DNA of 64,000 nt from Pseudomonas sp. G.S.17. Its GTDB lineage: Bacteria > Pseudomonadota > Gammaproteobacteria > Pseudomonadales > Pseudomonadaceae. The notes beneath the pieces are model-generated. The model was given only the letters and a program-made list of their open reading frames with translations, had not been told where the DNA came from and ran no database searches. Of the stretch, positions 42,193 to 51,237 are shown one piece after another. The translations under genes and the position numbers were made by a program. The stretch covers positions 2,787,501 through 2,851,500 of the forward strand of contig NZ_CP151076.1 in the NCBI RefSeq assembly GCF_038096165.1, given 5' to 3'. Numbering within the stretch: position 1 is the stretch's first letter; each line of letters opens with the position of its first letter.

Positions 42193-43266
42193 TCAACGGA
42201 TTGGGCGCGGGTCAGGGTTTTGCAGATTTACGCCAAGGGCAACGCCGGCCGTGGCATTCCAGCGCTCGACACATTGCGCCCCGCAGCGTTTGCCCCAGTT
42301 GTTGGCGATGTTAAGAACAGCGTCCCGCACCACCTGTTTCTCGGCGTTTGTCGGTGTGCTGACCTGCATATTGGCGGGGTGGTGAATCTGGCAGTCAGGC
42401 GCGCCGATATTGCAGGCCAATGCAGAGTGATTTTCTTTGGCGGTTTCTTCCCACCACCTGGCTTCGAGTACGTCGGACTGTTCTTGCAGCAGGCGCTGTA
42501 CAGGTTCGGGCAATGACTGCCAGCGCTTAAGGCCAATGGCGTAGAAACCAATCGACCAGTCCACCGGCAGGTTATAGATGTGGTTGGCGACGTCGTACCA
42601 TCTGGCCGCGTTGCCTGAGCCAATGCCTGTCACCGCACAATCAATGACCCCGGTCTGCATGGCCGTCACGACCTCGGCGAAAGGCAAGGTCATGGGCGAT
42701 CCGCCGAGCGCTTTGATCATCTCGGACATATTGCGTCCGCGAACGCGAATCTTGCGTCCCTTGAGGTCCTCTATCGAGGTGACGGGGGTGCGACAGAAGA
42801 ACACTTGCGCCGTATAGGGCACCGTTGCCAGCAACTTGACGCCATGTCGTTCGGCCATGCGTTGCGCCAATACCGGTTTGAACGCAGTCGAAACCCGATG
42901 TGAGGTTTCGATATCGGCAGCCAGGCCGGGCAGATCAATCCCTTCGAAGAACGGATCATCACCGGCAACAAAAGCGAAAACCCCCATGCCGACATCAACC
43001 GCGCCAAGACGTAGCAGGCGCACCATCTCCGGACCTTTGAGGCCGCTTTCCGATAGCCCTCTGAGGCGAGCCGTGACGGTCCCGCCAGAGCTCGCGGGCA
43101 GGGTCGTGTTCCAGAACGGCTTTTCCACCGCGCGAAACGTGTAATTGTGGCTGCCACCGCCAATGACATTGAAGTGGGTGGTTGCCGGGGTGTCCGCAAA
43201 GGCTGCGGGACCGATAAGACCGCTGAGCAGGGCAATGATCAGGGGCGGAATCTTGAACGGTTGCAT
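42193..43266 (-). CDS. dctP: TRAP transporter binding protein DctP (system 1)
   Basis: A 357-residue periplasmic binding protein (signal cleavage near AAFADTP). The conserved middle, DLKGRKIRVRGRNMSEMIKALGGSPMTLPFAEVVTAMQTGVIDCAVTG, holds the Arg that binds the ligand carboxylate. AAAGGACTACC precedes the ATG. Cysteine residues near the C-terminus (ACNIGAPDCQ, RCGAQCVE) could form disulfides. It heads the transporter genes that continue leftward. Confidence 0.9.
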   Translation of the reverse strand: MQPFKIPPLIIALLSGLIGPAAFADTPATTHFNVIGGGSHNYTFRAVEKPFWNTTLPASSGGTVTARLRGLSESGLKGPEMVRLLRLGAVDVGMGVFAFVAGDDPFFEGIDLPGLAADIETSHRVSTAFKPVLAQRMAERHGVKLLATVPYTAQVFFCRTPVTSIEDLKGRKIRVRGRNMSEMIKALGGSPMTLPFAEVVTAMQTGVIDCAVTGIGSGNAARWYDVANHIYNLPVDWSIGFYAIGLKRWQSLPEPVQRLLQEQSDVLEARWWEETAKENHSALACNIGAPDCQIHHPANMQVSTPTNAEKQVVRDAVLNIANNWGKRCGAQCVERWNATAGVALGVNLQNPDPRPIR

Positions 43267-43339
43267 GGTAGTCCTTTTGTTTTTTTGAGGGAGCTACATG
43301 GCAGAAACGGGGCAGCAAAGCGGATCTGTGTTCGCCTGT

Positions 43340-44008
43340 TCAGAGGTCCCCGATTGCAGCGTTGATGATCGATCTGGAACCTACGACATCCGGGAATTTC
43401 TCGCCGTTTGCCAATCTTGCCAAGGTGATTTTTTCGTTGTCCTGAAACTTGATTGCGCGTCGGGCCAGTCTGAGGACCTGGTCTGGCTTGATGATGACGA
43501 TGCCGTTCTCATCGGCGACCACGGCATCGCCGGGATGAACGACCACACCTCCACATTGGACCGGCGTACAAAACTCACCTTCGTTGCCCTTGAGCCGGGT
43601 GGTCACGGCACTGGCGCCCCAGGACCAGATGGGAACACCATGCTGGCGCAACTCACCCAGATCGGTGACGAAGCCATCAATGACAATCCCGGCGATTCCA
43701 GCCTGCCTGGCTGCGTAAGCCATGGCTCCGCCCATGGCCGCCGTGACGCGCTCACCGCAGCGATCCACGATGAGGAAATCGCCTGGCCTTGCGCAGCCCA
43801 TCGCGTAATGCAGAATTCCCCCATCAGCCCCAGGCATTCTAACTGTGACTGCGGTTCCAACGGTTCTAATGTCCTGGAAGTGTGCTTTTATCCGGGGACT
43901 TAAAATACCTCTAGTGGTGAAGTGGCCGATCGTTGCCGGCTCCGCTGCGAGGAGAACCGAAAGTTCCTCCCTGTCGATCTGTCGTGGCAGTTCTTCAATA
44001 ATATACAT
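43340..44008 (-). CDS. RraA-fold protein (HMG/CHA aldolase-like) lacking the catalytic Arg
   Basis: A 222-residue member of the RraA / 4-hydroxy-4-methyl-2-oxoglutarate aldolase family, enzymes that cleave or decarboxylate oxaloacetate-like acids with a divalent metal. The frame MGGAMAYAARQAGIAGIVIDGFVTDLGEL matches the active-site loop. In active aldolases the loop reads D-G-x-x-R-D, but here it is Asp111-Gly-Phe-Val-Thr115-Asp116. The metal Asp is kept and the Arg is lost. It is read leftward ahead of dctP, with a 73-base gap, and is divergent from the LysR gene. Confidence 0.82.
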   Translation of the reverse strand: MYIIEELPRQIDREELSVLLAAEPATIGHFTTRGILSPRIKAHFQDIRTVGTAVTVRMPGADGGILHYAMGCARPGDFLIVDRCGERVTAAMGGAMAYAARQAGIAGIVIDGFVTDLGELRQHGVPIWSWGASAVTTRLKGNEGEFCTPVQCGGVVVHPGDAVVADENGIVIIKPDQVLRLARRAIKFQDNEKITLARLANGEKFPDVVGSRSIINAAIGDL

Positions 44009-44120
44009 ACTGGAATTTACTTGTTTTTGATGAATGTCTGATACAGTCCGTCCATCCTAACAAGCATGATTTTAATGCGATAATAAAAAACAACGAGTCA
44101 ACGGCGGGACGATTTTTATC

Positions 44121-45020
44121 ATGAGAATTACCCTGATGCAGATCGAGGCTTTCTATTGGACTGCCCGACTAGGTGGTGTTCATGCGGCCTCTCGACATCT
44201 TCATTTGACACAACCGGCAATTTCCTCTCGAATTCGCGAGATGGAGTCGTTGCTGAGTGTGAAGCTTTTTGACCGCAGCAAGCAGCGCATGATCATCACC
44301 GCCGATGGCCTGATCGCTCTGCAGCATGCGGAGCTGGCGCTTAACAACAGCGTGAAGCTTGAACAGTTTGCCGCCAAGCAGAAGCAGAATCGCAGATTGC
44401 GCGTCGGTGCTGACGAATGTTCGGCAATGGTCGGGTTGACTGCGGTCATTGCCGAGATCAAGACGCATTTTCCAGAGATCACCCTTGAAATCACCATTGA
44501 TGTAGGGGCGGTGCTTAATCAGAAGCTGAATGATCACGAGCTTGACCTGGCGCTTCTGACCAACCCGATTACGCGAGACGATGTCACGGACATCTTTTTA
44601 GGATGGATGACCTTTCAGTGGGTGGCCGCCGCACAACTGGAGATCGAAGGGGGGGAGTTTCTACCGAAACACGCTTGCGCCCATCCCATAGTGACGCATT
44701 CCGCGCCCTCGACATTGTACTCAGTCGTTGAGCGGTGGCTGAAAGAAGGGGGGAGTGTGTCCGAGGCTTTTCACTCCAGTAATTCCCTGGCGTTTATCGC
44801 GAAAATGATCTCTGCCGGATATGCTATCGGGATTCTTCCGGTTCCGTTAATTCGAGATATGTTGGCTGTTGATTTGTTGAAGGTGTTGCCCTGCAAGCCC
44901 GCTATAGAACCGGCCAGGTTCTGTTTGTCTTATGTAACGGAAAGGCCTGATGTTCAGCTCGATGAGTTGGTTGCACTTACTCAGGCGACACTGTTGCGTC
45001 AAAATTTTTTAGTCAGCTAA
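44121..45020 (+). CDS. LysR-family transcriptional regulator
   Basis: A 299-residue LysR protein. The N-terminal HTH is FYWTARLGGVHAASRHLHLTQPAISSRIREMESLLSVKLFDR, and the rest is a periplasmic-binding-like effector domain. It is divergent from the RraA/TRAP/isomerase operon across 112 bases and probably activates it in response to a substrate or pathway intermediate. No Shine-Dalgarno sequence is obvious before the ATG at 44121. Confidence 0.9.
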   Translation: MRITLMQIEAFYWTARLGGVHAASRHLHLTQPAISSRIREMESLLSVKLFDRSKQRMIITADGLIALQHAELALNNSVKLEQFAAKQKQNRRLRVGADECSAMVGLTAVIAEIKTHFPEITLEITIDVGAVLNQKLNDHELDLALLTNPITRDDVTDIFLGWMTFQWVAAAQLEIEGGEFLPKHACAHPIVTHSAPSTLYSVVERWLKEGGSVSEAFHSSNSLAFIAKMISAGYAIGILPVPLIRDMLAVDLLKVLPCKPAIEPARFCLSYVTERPDVQLDELVALTQATLLRQNFLVS

Positions 45021-45039
45021 CGCTTTCCGGGATACTGTT

Positions 45040-45070
45040 AAGGCCGAATCAAGTTTATTGATTCGGCCTT
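45040..45070. terminator. Strong bidirectional hairpin terminator
   Basis: A perfect 13-base stem, AAGGCCGAATCAA (45040-45052) with TTGATTCGGCCTT (45058-45070), surrounds a 5-base loop between the convergent LysR and HpcH/HpaI genes. The rightward side continues AATTGTTT. Confidence 0.85.
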
Positions 45071-45106
45071 AATTGTTTATCCGCTGTTCTTATTGAAGGA
45101 TTTCCT

Positions 45107-45904
45107 TTACCCCTGAAGTGTCTTCTGAATGGCCGAGATATGTTGTCCAGCCTGGTTCAGCCATGACAGATCACTGCCCATCAGTAACATGTCGCAGCCC
45201 ATATCCAAAAGGCGGCGGGAAGTCTCCGTGTCTGCGGGAAAGCAGGGCACCATGACTTGAATCGAGCGGTCATGACATTTCTCGATCAGCAATGCCAGCC
45301 GCGCCAGGACTTCGGGATTGCCGAGGCGATAGTCGACCGGCAACTGACGCGACAGCGAATAATCCGCCGGGCCGAAGTGCACCGCATCAATACCTTCGAC
45401 GTCGAGAATTTCATCGATGTTGTCGAAGAACTCATAGCTTTCGGCCATAGGCACGATGACACTACGGGAGTTTTCCTTTTGCGTGTAACTGGCCCAGTCA
45501 AATCCGGGGCCAGCAAAATTCGCGGAGCGAACCGAACTGTCACCGCCGCGCCGCCCGAATGGGGGGAATTTGCTGTAGCGGATGATTTCCCGCATCTGTA
45601 TGGCGCTGTGGACTTGGGGAACAATGACCCCTGAAGCACCCATTTCCAAGGCTTTACGGATGTCCCATTCGAGGGTGCCGCGAACGCGTACCAGGCTATG
45701 GATGGAGGCATGGTTGGCCGCCAAAATCAATTTTTCCATGTCTTTGTCGACGCCAAGCGCAGTGTGTTCGGCATCAACGAAGACAAAATCCAGCCCCCAG
45801 TTGCCAGCCACTTCGATGGCCATGCAGGACGTACTGTAGATGTTCATCCCGAACGTCGGGCCTTCAGCCATTCGATCTTTCAGTGAGGTGAGCTTCTTGT
45901 GCAT
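45107..45904 (-). CDS. HpcH/HpaI-family aldolase
   Basis: A 265-residue class II (metal-dependent) pyruvate aldolase of the HpcH/HpaI/GarL family, which cleaves 2-oxo acids such as 2-dehydro-3-deoxyglucarate to pyruvate or tartronate semialdehyde. Motifs are FVFVDAEHTALGVD (catalytic His), SLVRVRG (Arg), VPMAESYEFFDNIDEI (metal Glu) and VHFGPADYSLS (metal Asp). The ATG at 45904 has CAGGT. It ends a five-gene leftward set: DctQ, DctM, DctP, nitrilase, aldolase. The exact acid is not known. Confidence 0.87.
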   Translation of the reverse strand: MHKKLTSLKDRMAEGPTFGMNIYSTSCMAIEVAGNWGLDFVFVDAEHTALGVDKDMEKLILAANHASIHSLVRVRGTLEWDIRKALEMGASGVIVPQVHSAIQMREIIRYSKFPPFGRRGGDSSVRSANFAGPGFDWASYTQKENSRSVIVPMAESYEFFDNIDEILDVEGIDAVHFGPADYSLSRQLPVDYRLGNPEVLARLALLIEKCHDRSIQVMVPCFPADTETSRRLLDMGCDMLLMGSDLSWLNQAGQHISAIQKTLQG

Positions 45905-45942
45905 TGCAAGTACCTGAGAGTGCGTAATCGGTGACTGCTGCG

Positions 45943-46746
45943 TCAGAGGCGATAGGTCTCTGGCAGCCGGTCGCGGAAGGGGTGTATCTCGAACACGCCC
46001 GGGTCGCGTATCAATGACTTGTTACGCGCCTTGTCCAGGTCGATGTCGACGCTGAAGACGCCATCTTCCTGTCCTGCGCGGATCAAGGTCCTGCCGGAAG
46101 GTTCGATGATGTGACTCATGCCGATGAACTGCATGCCGCCATCCAGGTCGTTACGATTCGGGGCCACGAAATAGACGATGTTTTCGGCCGCGCGCACGGT
46201 ACTGAAAACGTCCGGCAGCAGGCGCGCCTGTTCGGGCCAGGCCGCTGGCAGGATCACGATGTCAGCGCCCTCCAGTGCCAGGGTGCGAATGACTTCGGGG
46301 AACCGGATTTCATAGCAGATGGCCAGGCCGATACGGCCGATCTCAGTGTCGAATACCGGCGGCGTCCATTCTGCTGGGCGATCAGTGAAGCGGTCACCGA
46401 TCATGAACGGCAGATGACGCTTGCGATGCAGGCCTATGATCCCTTTGGGGCCGATCAGTGCGGCTGTATTGAAGATCGAATCGGCGTATTTTTCATAGAA
46501 GCCGACGACAATGTGGATACCGGTTTCCGCCGTGGCCGCGAGCAAGGGGTCAAGTGCATTGAGACTGATGGCACCTTCTTCCAGTTCTTCGCGGCTGTCG
46601 AAGGAGCCTCCGGTCAACAGGCATTCGGCAAATGCGATCAGACGCGATCCTTCTTCTGCGGCTTGACGCGACAGTTGGGCAACTTTGTCGATGGTTTGCA
46701 GCGGATTACCAGCCACCGGGTGGATCTGTGCGACCGAAATTTTCAT
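45943..46746 (-). CDS. Carbon-nitrogen hydrolase (nitrilase superfamily amidase)
   Basis: A 267-residue amidase of the Nit2/omega-amidase-like branch. The catalytic triad is visible: Glu41 (FAECLLTG), Lys109 (LHRKRHLP) and Cys144 (AICYEIRFPE). It hydrolyses an amide to an acid and ammonia in the cytosol. GAGGAAG precedes the ATG. Lying between TRAP genes and an aldolase gene, it may remove an amide group from the imported compound before cleavage. That role is inferred from position only. Confidence 0.87.
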   Translation of the reverse strand: MKISVAQIHPVAGNPLQTIDKVAQLSRQAAEEGSRLIAFAECLLTGGSFDSREELEEGAISLNALDPLLAATAETGIHIVVGFYEKYADSIFNTAALIGPKGIIGLHRKRHLPFMIGDRFTDRPAEWTPPVFDTEIGRIGLAICYEIRFPEVIRTLALEGADIVILPAAWPEQARLLPDVFSTVRAAENIVYFVAPNRNDLDGGMQFIGMSHIIEPSGRTLIRAGQEDGVFSVDIDLDKARNKSLIRDPGVFEIHPFRDRLPETYRL

Positions 46747-46827
46747 GGTGTTGCTTCCTCTCTATTGTTTAAAAAGCGTGCGCTGAGTGGGGCGGCCAGC
46801 GCAGGGCCGGCCGTATGTCCGGCATCG

Positions 46828-47826
46828 TTATTGCGGCTGGTAATCCATGGCCTTGTAGACTTTGCTCACCAGTTCGGGATTGATCTGCGCGGCGTATTTT
46901 TCGATCACAGGACGGACCTTTTGCTGAATGCGCGCGATCTCTTCGGGAGCCAGCTCGTTGACTTGCATGCCGGAGCTGCGCAGTTCGGCAATCGTTGTGC
47001 TGTCGGCCTGGCGGGAAATTTCGCGTTGCTCAAGGCGCACTTCCATGGCGACCTCCGTGAGCAGCGCCTTCTCATCCACATTCAATGTGTCCCAGAAGGG
47101 CTTGCTGATCAGAACAATCTGCGGGTTGTAATTGTGCTGAGTCAGACTCAGGTATTTCTGAACTTCATTGAACCTTGAGGCGAGGATCAGTGCCGCCGGG
47201 TTTTCCTGGCCGTCCACCGTGTGGGTCTCGAGTGCGGTGTGAACTTCGGTGAAGGGCAGGGGTGTTGGATTCGCGCCGAGTGCGGTCCAGGCGTCCAGGA
47301 ACAAGGGCGATTGTTGCGCGCGAATCTTCAGGCCAGCGATGTCTTCCATTTTCTGCACTGGCCGGACGTTGTTGGTCAGGTTGCGCACGCCCAACTCCCA
47401 GAACGCCAGGCCGACCAGGTTTTTCGCCGGTAACTGGTCGATCAGCATCTTGCCGACTTCGCCATCCAGCATGGCGTCGACCTTGGCCATATCGTTGTAG
47501 ATAAAGGGGAAGTCGAGAATGCCGAAGTCGGTCACATGATTGAGCATCAGGCCGGCGTTCCAGGTCATCATTTCCACCACGTTACCCTGCAATGAGGAGA
47601 GCACCTGTACGTCGCCACCCAGCACTCCATTGGGGAAGGTTCGTATCTTGATCTTGCCTCCGCTGCGTTCGTTGACCTTTTTGGCAAACAGCTCCATGCC
47701 GATTGCCGGCGGCGTTCCCTTCGGGCTGGTTGCGGCAAACTTGATCGTGCGCGCGTTGTATTCGGCGGCGAAGCTCAAACTGCTGGCCAGCAATAGGGCA
47801 GCAAGAACGGTGAGTTGCTTGTTCAT
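46828..47826 (-). CDS. dctP: TRAP transporter binding protein DctP (system 2)
   Basis: A 332-residue periplasmic receptor. The signal peptide ends near LSFAAEY. The conserved SPKGTPPAIGMELFAKKVNERSGGKIKI region and the Arg-containing MEDIAGLKIRAQQSPLFLD segment are typical. The ATG at 47826 follows AAGGAAAAACC; the longer frame to 48042 runs into dctM and is not used. It follows dctM in the same direction by 26 bases. Confidence 0.9.
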   Translation of the reverse strand: MNKQLTVLAALLLASSLSFAAEYNARTIKFAATSPKGTPPAIGMELFAKKVNERSGGKIKIRTFPNGVLGGDVQVLSSLQGNVVEMMTWNAGLMLNHVTDFGILDFPFIYNDMAKVDAMLDGEVGKMLIDQLPAKNLVGLAFWELGVRNLTNNVRPVQKMEDIAGLKIRAQQSPLFLDAWTALGANPTPLPFTEVHTALETHTVDGQENPAALILASRFNEVQKYLSLTQHNYNPQIVLISKPFWDTLNVDEKALLTEVAMEVRLEQREISRQADSTTIAELRSSGMQVNELAPEEIARIQQKVRPVIEKYAAQINPELVSKVYKAMDYQPQ

Positions 47827-47852
47827 GGTTTTTCCTTTTTTTGTCAGTTGTT

Positions 47853-49136
47853 TTAGTGGGCGAACCATTGCGCCGGAACAGTCACCAGCTCGGGGAAGAT
47901 CACCAGAAGGAAGAGAACGATGACTTCGGCGATCAGGAACGGGACGGTGCCTTTGAGCAGCGCTTCGTAGCGCATGTTGCCGATTCCACAGACGACGTTG
48001 AGCACCGTGCCCACGGGCGGTGTTATCAGGCCGATGGAGCAATTGATCATGAACAGCACGCCGAAGTAGATCGGGTCGATGTTCGCAGCGGTCACTACCG
48101 GGACGAGGATCGGCGCCAGCAGCAAAATCGTCGGTGTCAGGTCCATCACCATGGAGATCACTAGAATCAACAGCATTAACACCACGATCAGCAGTTTCGG
48201 GTTGTCCATGAAGGGTTGAATGAGCTCGATGATCTGCCCCGGGATGTCCGCGATGGTAATCATCCAGGCCGGGATCGAGGCTGCGGCGACCAGGAACATG
48301 ACAGCCGCAGTAGTCTTTCCTGCGCGCATCAGCAGCTCGCTGAATGATTTCAGGCTTAGTTCACGGTAGATCAGCGATGACACGAGCAGCGCATAGACAC
48401 TCGCCACTGCGCCCGCCTCGGTAGGTGTCACTAAGCCGAAGCGCAGGCCGGCCACGATGATCACTGGCAACAATAGCGCCCAGGTGCTGTCGGCCAGGGC
48501 CTTGAGACGTTCCTTGCCAGAGGCCTTCGGACTCAGTTCGACGTCGTTGTCACGGCGTGACACCAGCCACCAGGCGATGACTAGCGCAGTGGCGATCATC
48601 AGCCCTGGGGCGATCCCCGCCAGGAACAGTTTGGTGATCGACAAACCGGAAGCGACCCCCAGCACGACAAAGCCGATGCTGGGCGGGATGATCGAGCCGA
48701 GCACCGAGACCGAGGCGATCAGGCCGCCGGATCGATTGCGGTTGTAACCTGCAATGACCATCATCGGGAGCAACAGCGCCGTCAGCGACGCCGCGTCGGC
48801 CAGTGCCGACCCGGACAGGCTGGAGAGCAGTACCCCGGCGAAGATGGTGACGTAACCAAGGCCGCCGCGCATATGGCCGACCAGAGAAATGGCCAGGTTG
48901 ATGATGCGCTTGGACAGGCCGCCGCTGTTCATGACCTCACCGGCGATGATGAACAGAGGAATGGCCAGCAACGGAAAGCTGCCCGCCGAGTTGATGATGT
49001 TCTGCGCGATGATCTGGCCGTCGAACAACCCGAGCAGCCACATCAGGGCTACGCCGCAGAGGATCAGTGCATAGGCGATTGGCGCGCCTATGAGCAAGGC
49101 GGCCATCAGCACGCCGACAAAAACGCCCAAGGCCAT
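47853..49136 (-). CDS. dctM: TRAP transporter large permease DctM (system 2)
   Basis: A 427-residue membrane protein with the DctM landmarks AGSFPLLAIPLFIIAGEVMNSGG, SSLSGSALADAASL, GSIIPPSIGFVVLG and CSIGLITPPVGTVLNVVCG. The ATG at 49136 overlaps the dctQ stop codon. It is only distantly related to the system-1 DctM, so the two transporters are not a recent duplication. Confidence 0.92.
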   Translation of the reverse strand: MALGVFVGVLMAALLIGAPIAYALILCGVALMWLLGLFDGQIIAQNIINSAGSFPLLAIPLFIIAGEVMNSGGLSKRIINLAISLVGHMRGGLGYVTIFAGVLLSSLSGSALADAASLTALLLPMMVIAGYNRNRSGGLIASVSVLGSIIPPSIGFVVLGVASGLSITKLFLAGIAPGLMIATALVIAWWLVSRRDNDVELSPKASGKERLKALADSTWALLLPVIIVAGLRFGLVTPTEAGAVASVYALLVSSLIYRELSLKSFSELLMRAGKTTAAVMFLVAAASIPAWMITIADIPGQIIELIQPFMDNPKLLIVVLMLLILVISMVMDLTPTILLLAPILVPVVTAANIDPIYFGVLFMINCSIGLITPPVGTVLNVVCGIGNMRYEALLKGTVPFLIAEVIVLFLLVIFPELVTVPAQWFAH

Positions 49137-49642
49137 TATTTGAGCACCCCGTGTGCGGTTGAGGACAGCGGCACGCCAGCCGGTGTGGCCAGGTGTTTCA
49201 CCAATTGAGCGCAGAGCAGGATGGTGCTCAAGACGCAAAACACCAACCCGGCGCCATAGAACAACCCCATGGAAACTCCGGTGGAAGGGGCACCCACATG
49301 CAGGTTGATCAGTGTCTGCTTCCAGCTGCCCTGGAGAAACAGCGAGGTTGTGAACAGCATCAGCAGATAGGTCAACGTCAATAAGTGTTTGGCTGTTCGG
49401 GGCGAGACACGGCTGGTCAGGATATCGACGCCGATATGGCCTTTTTCATGAAGCATGAGTTGGGAGCCGGCGAATACGAGCCAGACGAATGCCAGCCTGG
49501 AAATTTCTTCAGTGAAGAACAAGCCGGAATTGAAGCCGTAGCGCAACACTACGTTGGTGAAGATCAGCGCAGTGATACAAATCAGGCACGCAATGATCAC
49601 CACCTTCAGCACTAGAAAATAGAGTTTCAGGAGTTCTTTCAT
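49136..49642 (-). CDS. dctQ: TRAP transporter small permease DctQ (system 2)
   Basis: A 168-residue four-helix membrane protein (LIFTNVVLRYGFNSGLFFTEEISRLAFVWLVFAGSQLMLHEKGHIGVDI). The ATG at 49642 lacks a clear ribosome binding site, but earlier in-frame starts lie in non-coding sequence. It is the first gene of the leftward set that ends with the HpcH/HpaI aldolase. Confidence 0.9.
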   Translation of the reverse strand: MKELLKLYFLVLKVVIIACLICITALIFTNVVLRYGFNSGLFFTEEISRLAFVWLVFAGSQLMLHEKGHIGVDILTSRVSPRTAKHLLTLTYLLMLFTTSLFLQGSWKQTLINLHVGAPSTGVSMGLFYGAGLVFCVLSTILLCAQLVKHLATPAGVPLSSTAHGVLK

Positions 49643-50022
49643 GGTGCTTGCACCACGGTGATTGTGTGGGGGCTGCGCAACCGAGATTTTGCAATGAGAG
49701 AGCCACTGAGCCGGTTGGAGCGCGATGCAGGACAATGCAAACGGAGCATAAGTGAAATCACCTTTATTATTAGTTGTAAGTCGTCGTATGACCTGTGGTG
49801 AGTCTTTCTTTCTGGCGAAGTTATGTCAATCGCAATAGCGGTATTTACTGAGTCAATATTCTTATTAGTCAGATAAAGGAAAGTAATCAGTAGCAGGAAA
49901 CTGGCTGCTCAAATTTGCGATTATTCGTTTTTAAATAACGGCAGGGTTGTTTTATTTATTGTTATATGATGTCGTATGACTTCAATTGCTTTCCCAATGA
50001 CAATAAAACAGGTGATAAAAAG
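49643..50022. promoter_or_regulatory. Divergent control region of dctQ (system 2) and kdgD
   Basis: These 380 AT-rich bases separate the leftward TRAP set from kdgD. The 10-mer GTCGTATGAC occurs twice, at 49783-49792 and 49971-49980. One copy lies before each operon and has the size and near-symmetry of operators bound by GntR/FadR-type regulators. No such regulator gene is adjacent. Confidence 0.5.
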
Positions 50023-50934
50023 ATGACTCCATCTGAGCTTCAATCCGTTCTTTCCTCGGGGCTTCTTTCGTTCCCGCTGACTGATTTCGACAGCCACGGT
50101 GAATTCAATGCCTCCGGGTATGCGCGACGTTTGGAGTGGTTGGCTCCGTATGGCACCAGTGCGCTTTTTGCGGCGGGTGGAACCGGGGAGTTCTTTTCCC
50201 TGGCAGCTGACGAATACAGCGCGGTCATCAAGACTGCTGTCGATACCTGCGCCAGCAGTGTGCCGATCCTGGCGGGTGTGGGCGGGTCTACACGCCAGGC
50301 GATTCAATATGCGCAGGAAGCCGAGCGATTGGGAGCCAAAGGGTTATTGTTGCTCCCTCATTATTTGACCGAGGCGAGTCAGGAGGGGGTGGCTGCGCAT
50401 GTTGAAGCCGTGTGCAAATCCGTCAAGATCGGTGTCGTTGTCTACAACCGCAATGTGTGTCGTCTCACCGCGCCGCTTCTGGAGCGATTGGCGGATCGCT
50501 GTCCGAACCTGATCGGCTACAAGGATGGTCTGGGCGATATTGAATTGATGGTCTCGATCCGTCGCCGCCTCGGTGATCGTCTTTCGTACCTGGGTGGTCT
50601 GCCGACAGCTGAGGTCTACGCTGCGGCCTACAAGGCGCTTGGCGTTCCGGTTTACTCTTCGGCGGTATTCAACTTTGTACCCAGACTGGCGATGGATTTT
50701 TATCATGCGATTGCCAGGGAAGATCATATTGCCGTTGGCAAAATGATCGACGACTTCTTCCTGCCCTATCTGGACATCCGTAACCGCAAGGCCGGTTACG
50801 CGGTAAGTATCGTCAAGGCCGGTGCAAGAATTGTCGGTCATGACGCAGGTCCGGTGCGTACTCCGCTCACCGAACTGTCTTCAGAAGAGTACGAAATGCT
50901 CGCCGGGCTGATAGAAAAGCAAGGCAAACAATAA
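50023..50934 (+). CDS. kdgD: 5-dehydro-4-deoxyglucarate dehydratase
   Basis: A 303-residue class I aldolase-fold enzyme (DapA family) of the expected KdgD length. It converts 5-keto-4-deoxy-D-glucarate to 2-oxoglutarate semialdehyde, water and CO2, the middle step of the glucarate/galactarate route. The Schiff-base Lys167 is in IGYKDGLGD, Tyr141 in VVYNRN, and the substrate loop GTGE is at 53-56. The ATG at 50023 follows AGGTGA; the frame from 49966 is rejected. Glucarate dehydratase and the semialdehyde dehydrogenase are not nearby. It is divergent from the second TRAP set. Confidence 0.9.
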   Translation: MTPSELQSVLSSGLLSFPLTDFDSHGEFNASGYARRLEWLAPYGTSALFAAGGTGEFFSLAADEYSAVIKTAVDTCASSVPILAGVGGSTRQAIQYAQEAERLGAKGLLLLPHYLTEASQEGVAAHVEAVCKSVKIGVVVYNRNVCRLTAPLLERLADRCPNLIGYKDGLGDIELMVSIRRRLGDRLSYLGGLPTAEVYAAAYKALGVPVYSSAVFNFVPRLAMDFYHAIAREDHIAVGKMIDDFFLPYLDIRNRKAGYAVSIVKAGARIVGHDAGPVRTPLTELSSEEYEMLAGLIEKQGKQ

Positions 50935-50984
50935 CAAGCAGAGTTGATGTGACTGAAACATCGACAGTTCTAAATTAGTTAAAC

Positions 50985-51022
50985 AACACCCTGCAAGTGC
51001 ATAGCGCTTGCGGGGTGTTTTG
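50985..51022 (+). terminator. Terminator after kdgD
   Basis: AACACCCTGCAAG pairs with CTTGCGGGGTGTT (one G-T pair) around a 9-base loop, ending in a short T-run with TTTTG. Confidence 0.75.
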
Positions 51023-51151
51023 TTCTGCAGATGCGATACCTATGTTGGAACGATGCGCGCAGGCGAGTCTCACCGAGAAAGCGCCTGCGCAACGATGTCG
51101 CCCTTAGCACAAAGCCTGGGTGAATAGTCGAATGGCCCTCCAGAAAAGGTT

Positions 51152-51173
51152 GTAATAAGAACAATTCGCGTTT
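51152..51173. promoter_or_regulatory. Candidate Fur box before the ECF sigma gene
   Basis: The stretch GTAATAAGAACAATTCGCG-TTT, 65-86 bases before the sigma-factor start, resembles pseudomonad Fur sites when read on the opposite strand (core GAAT-N-GTT). It is only a partial match to the classical 19-mer. Iron control would be expected for this locus. Confidence 0.4.
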
Positions 51174-51237
51174 AAGGTGCGCGCGTCCGCCATGCCCATT
51201 CATGGCGTTTTTCGTGTTTGTCTGTCTGAGGCGTTCC

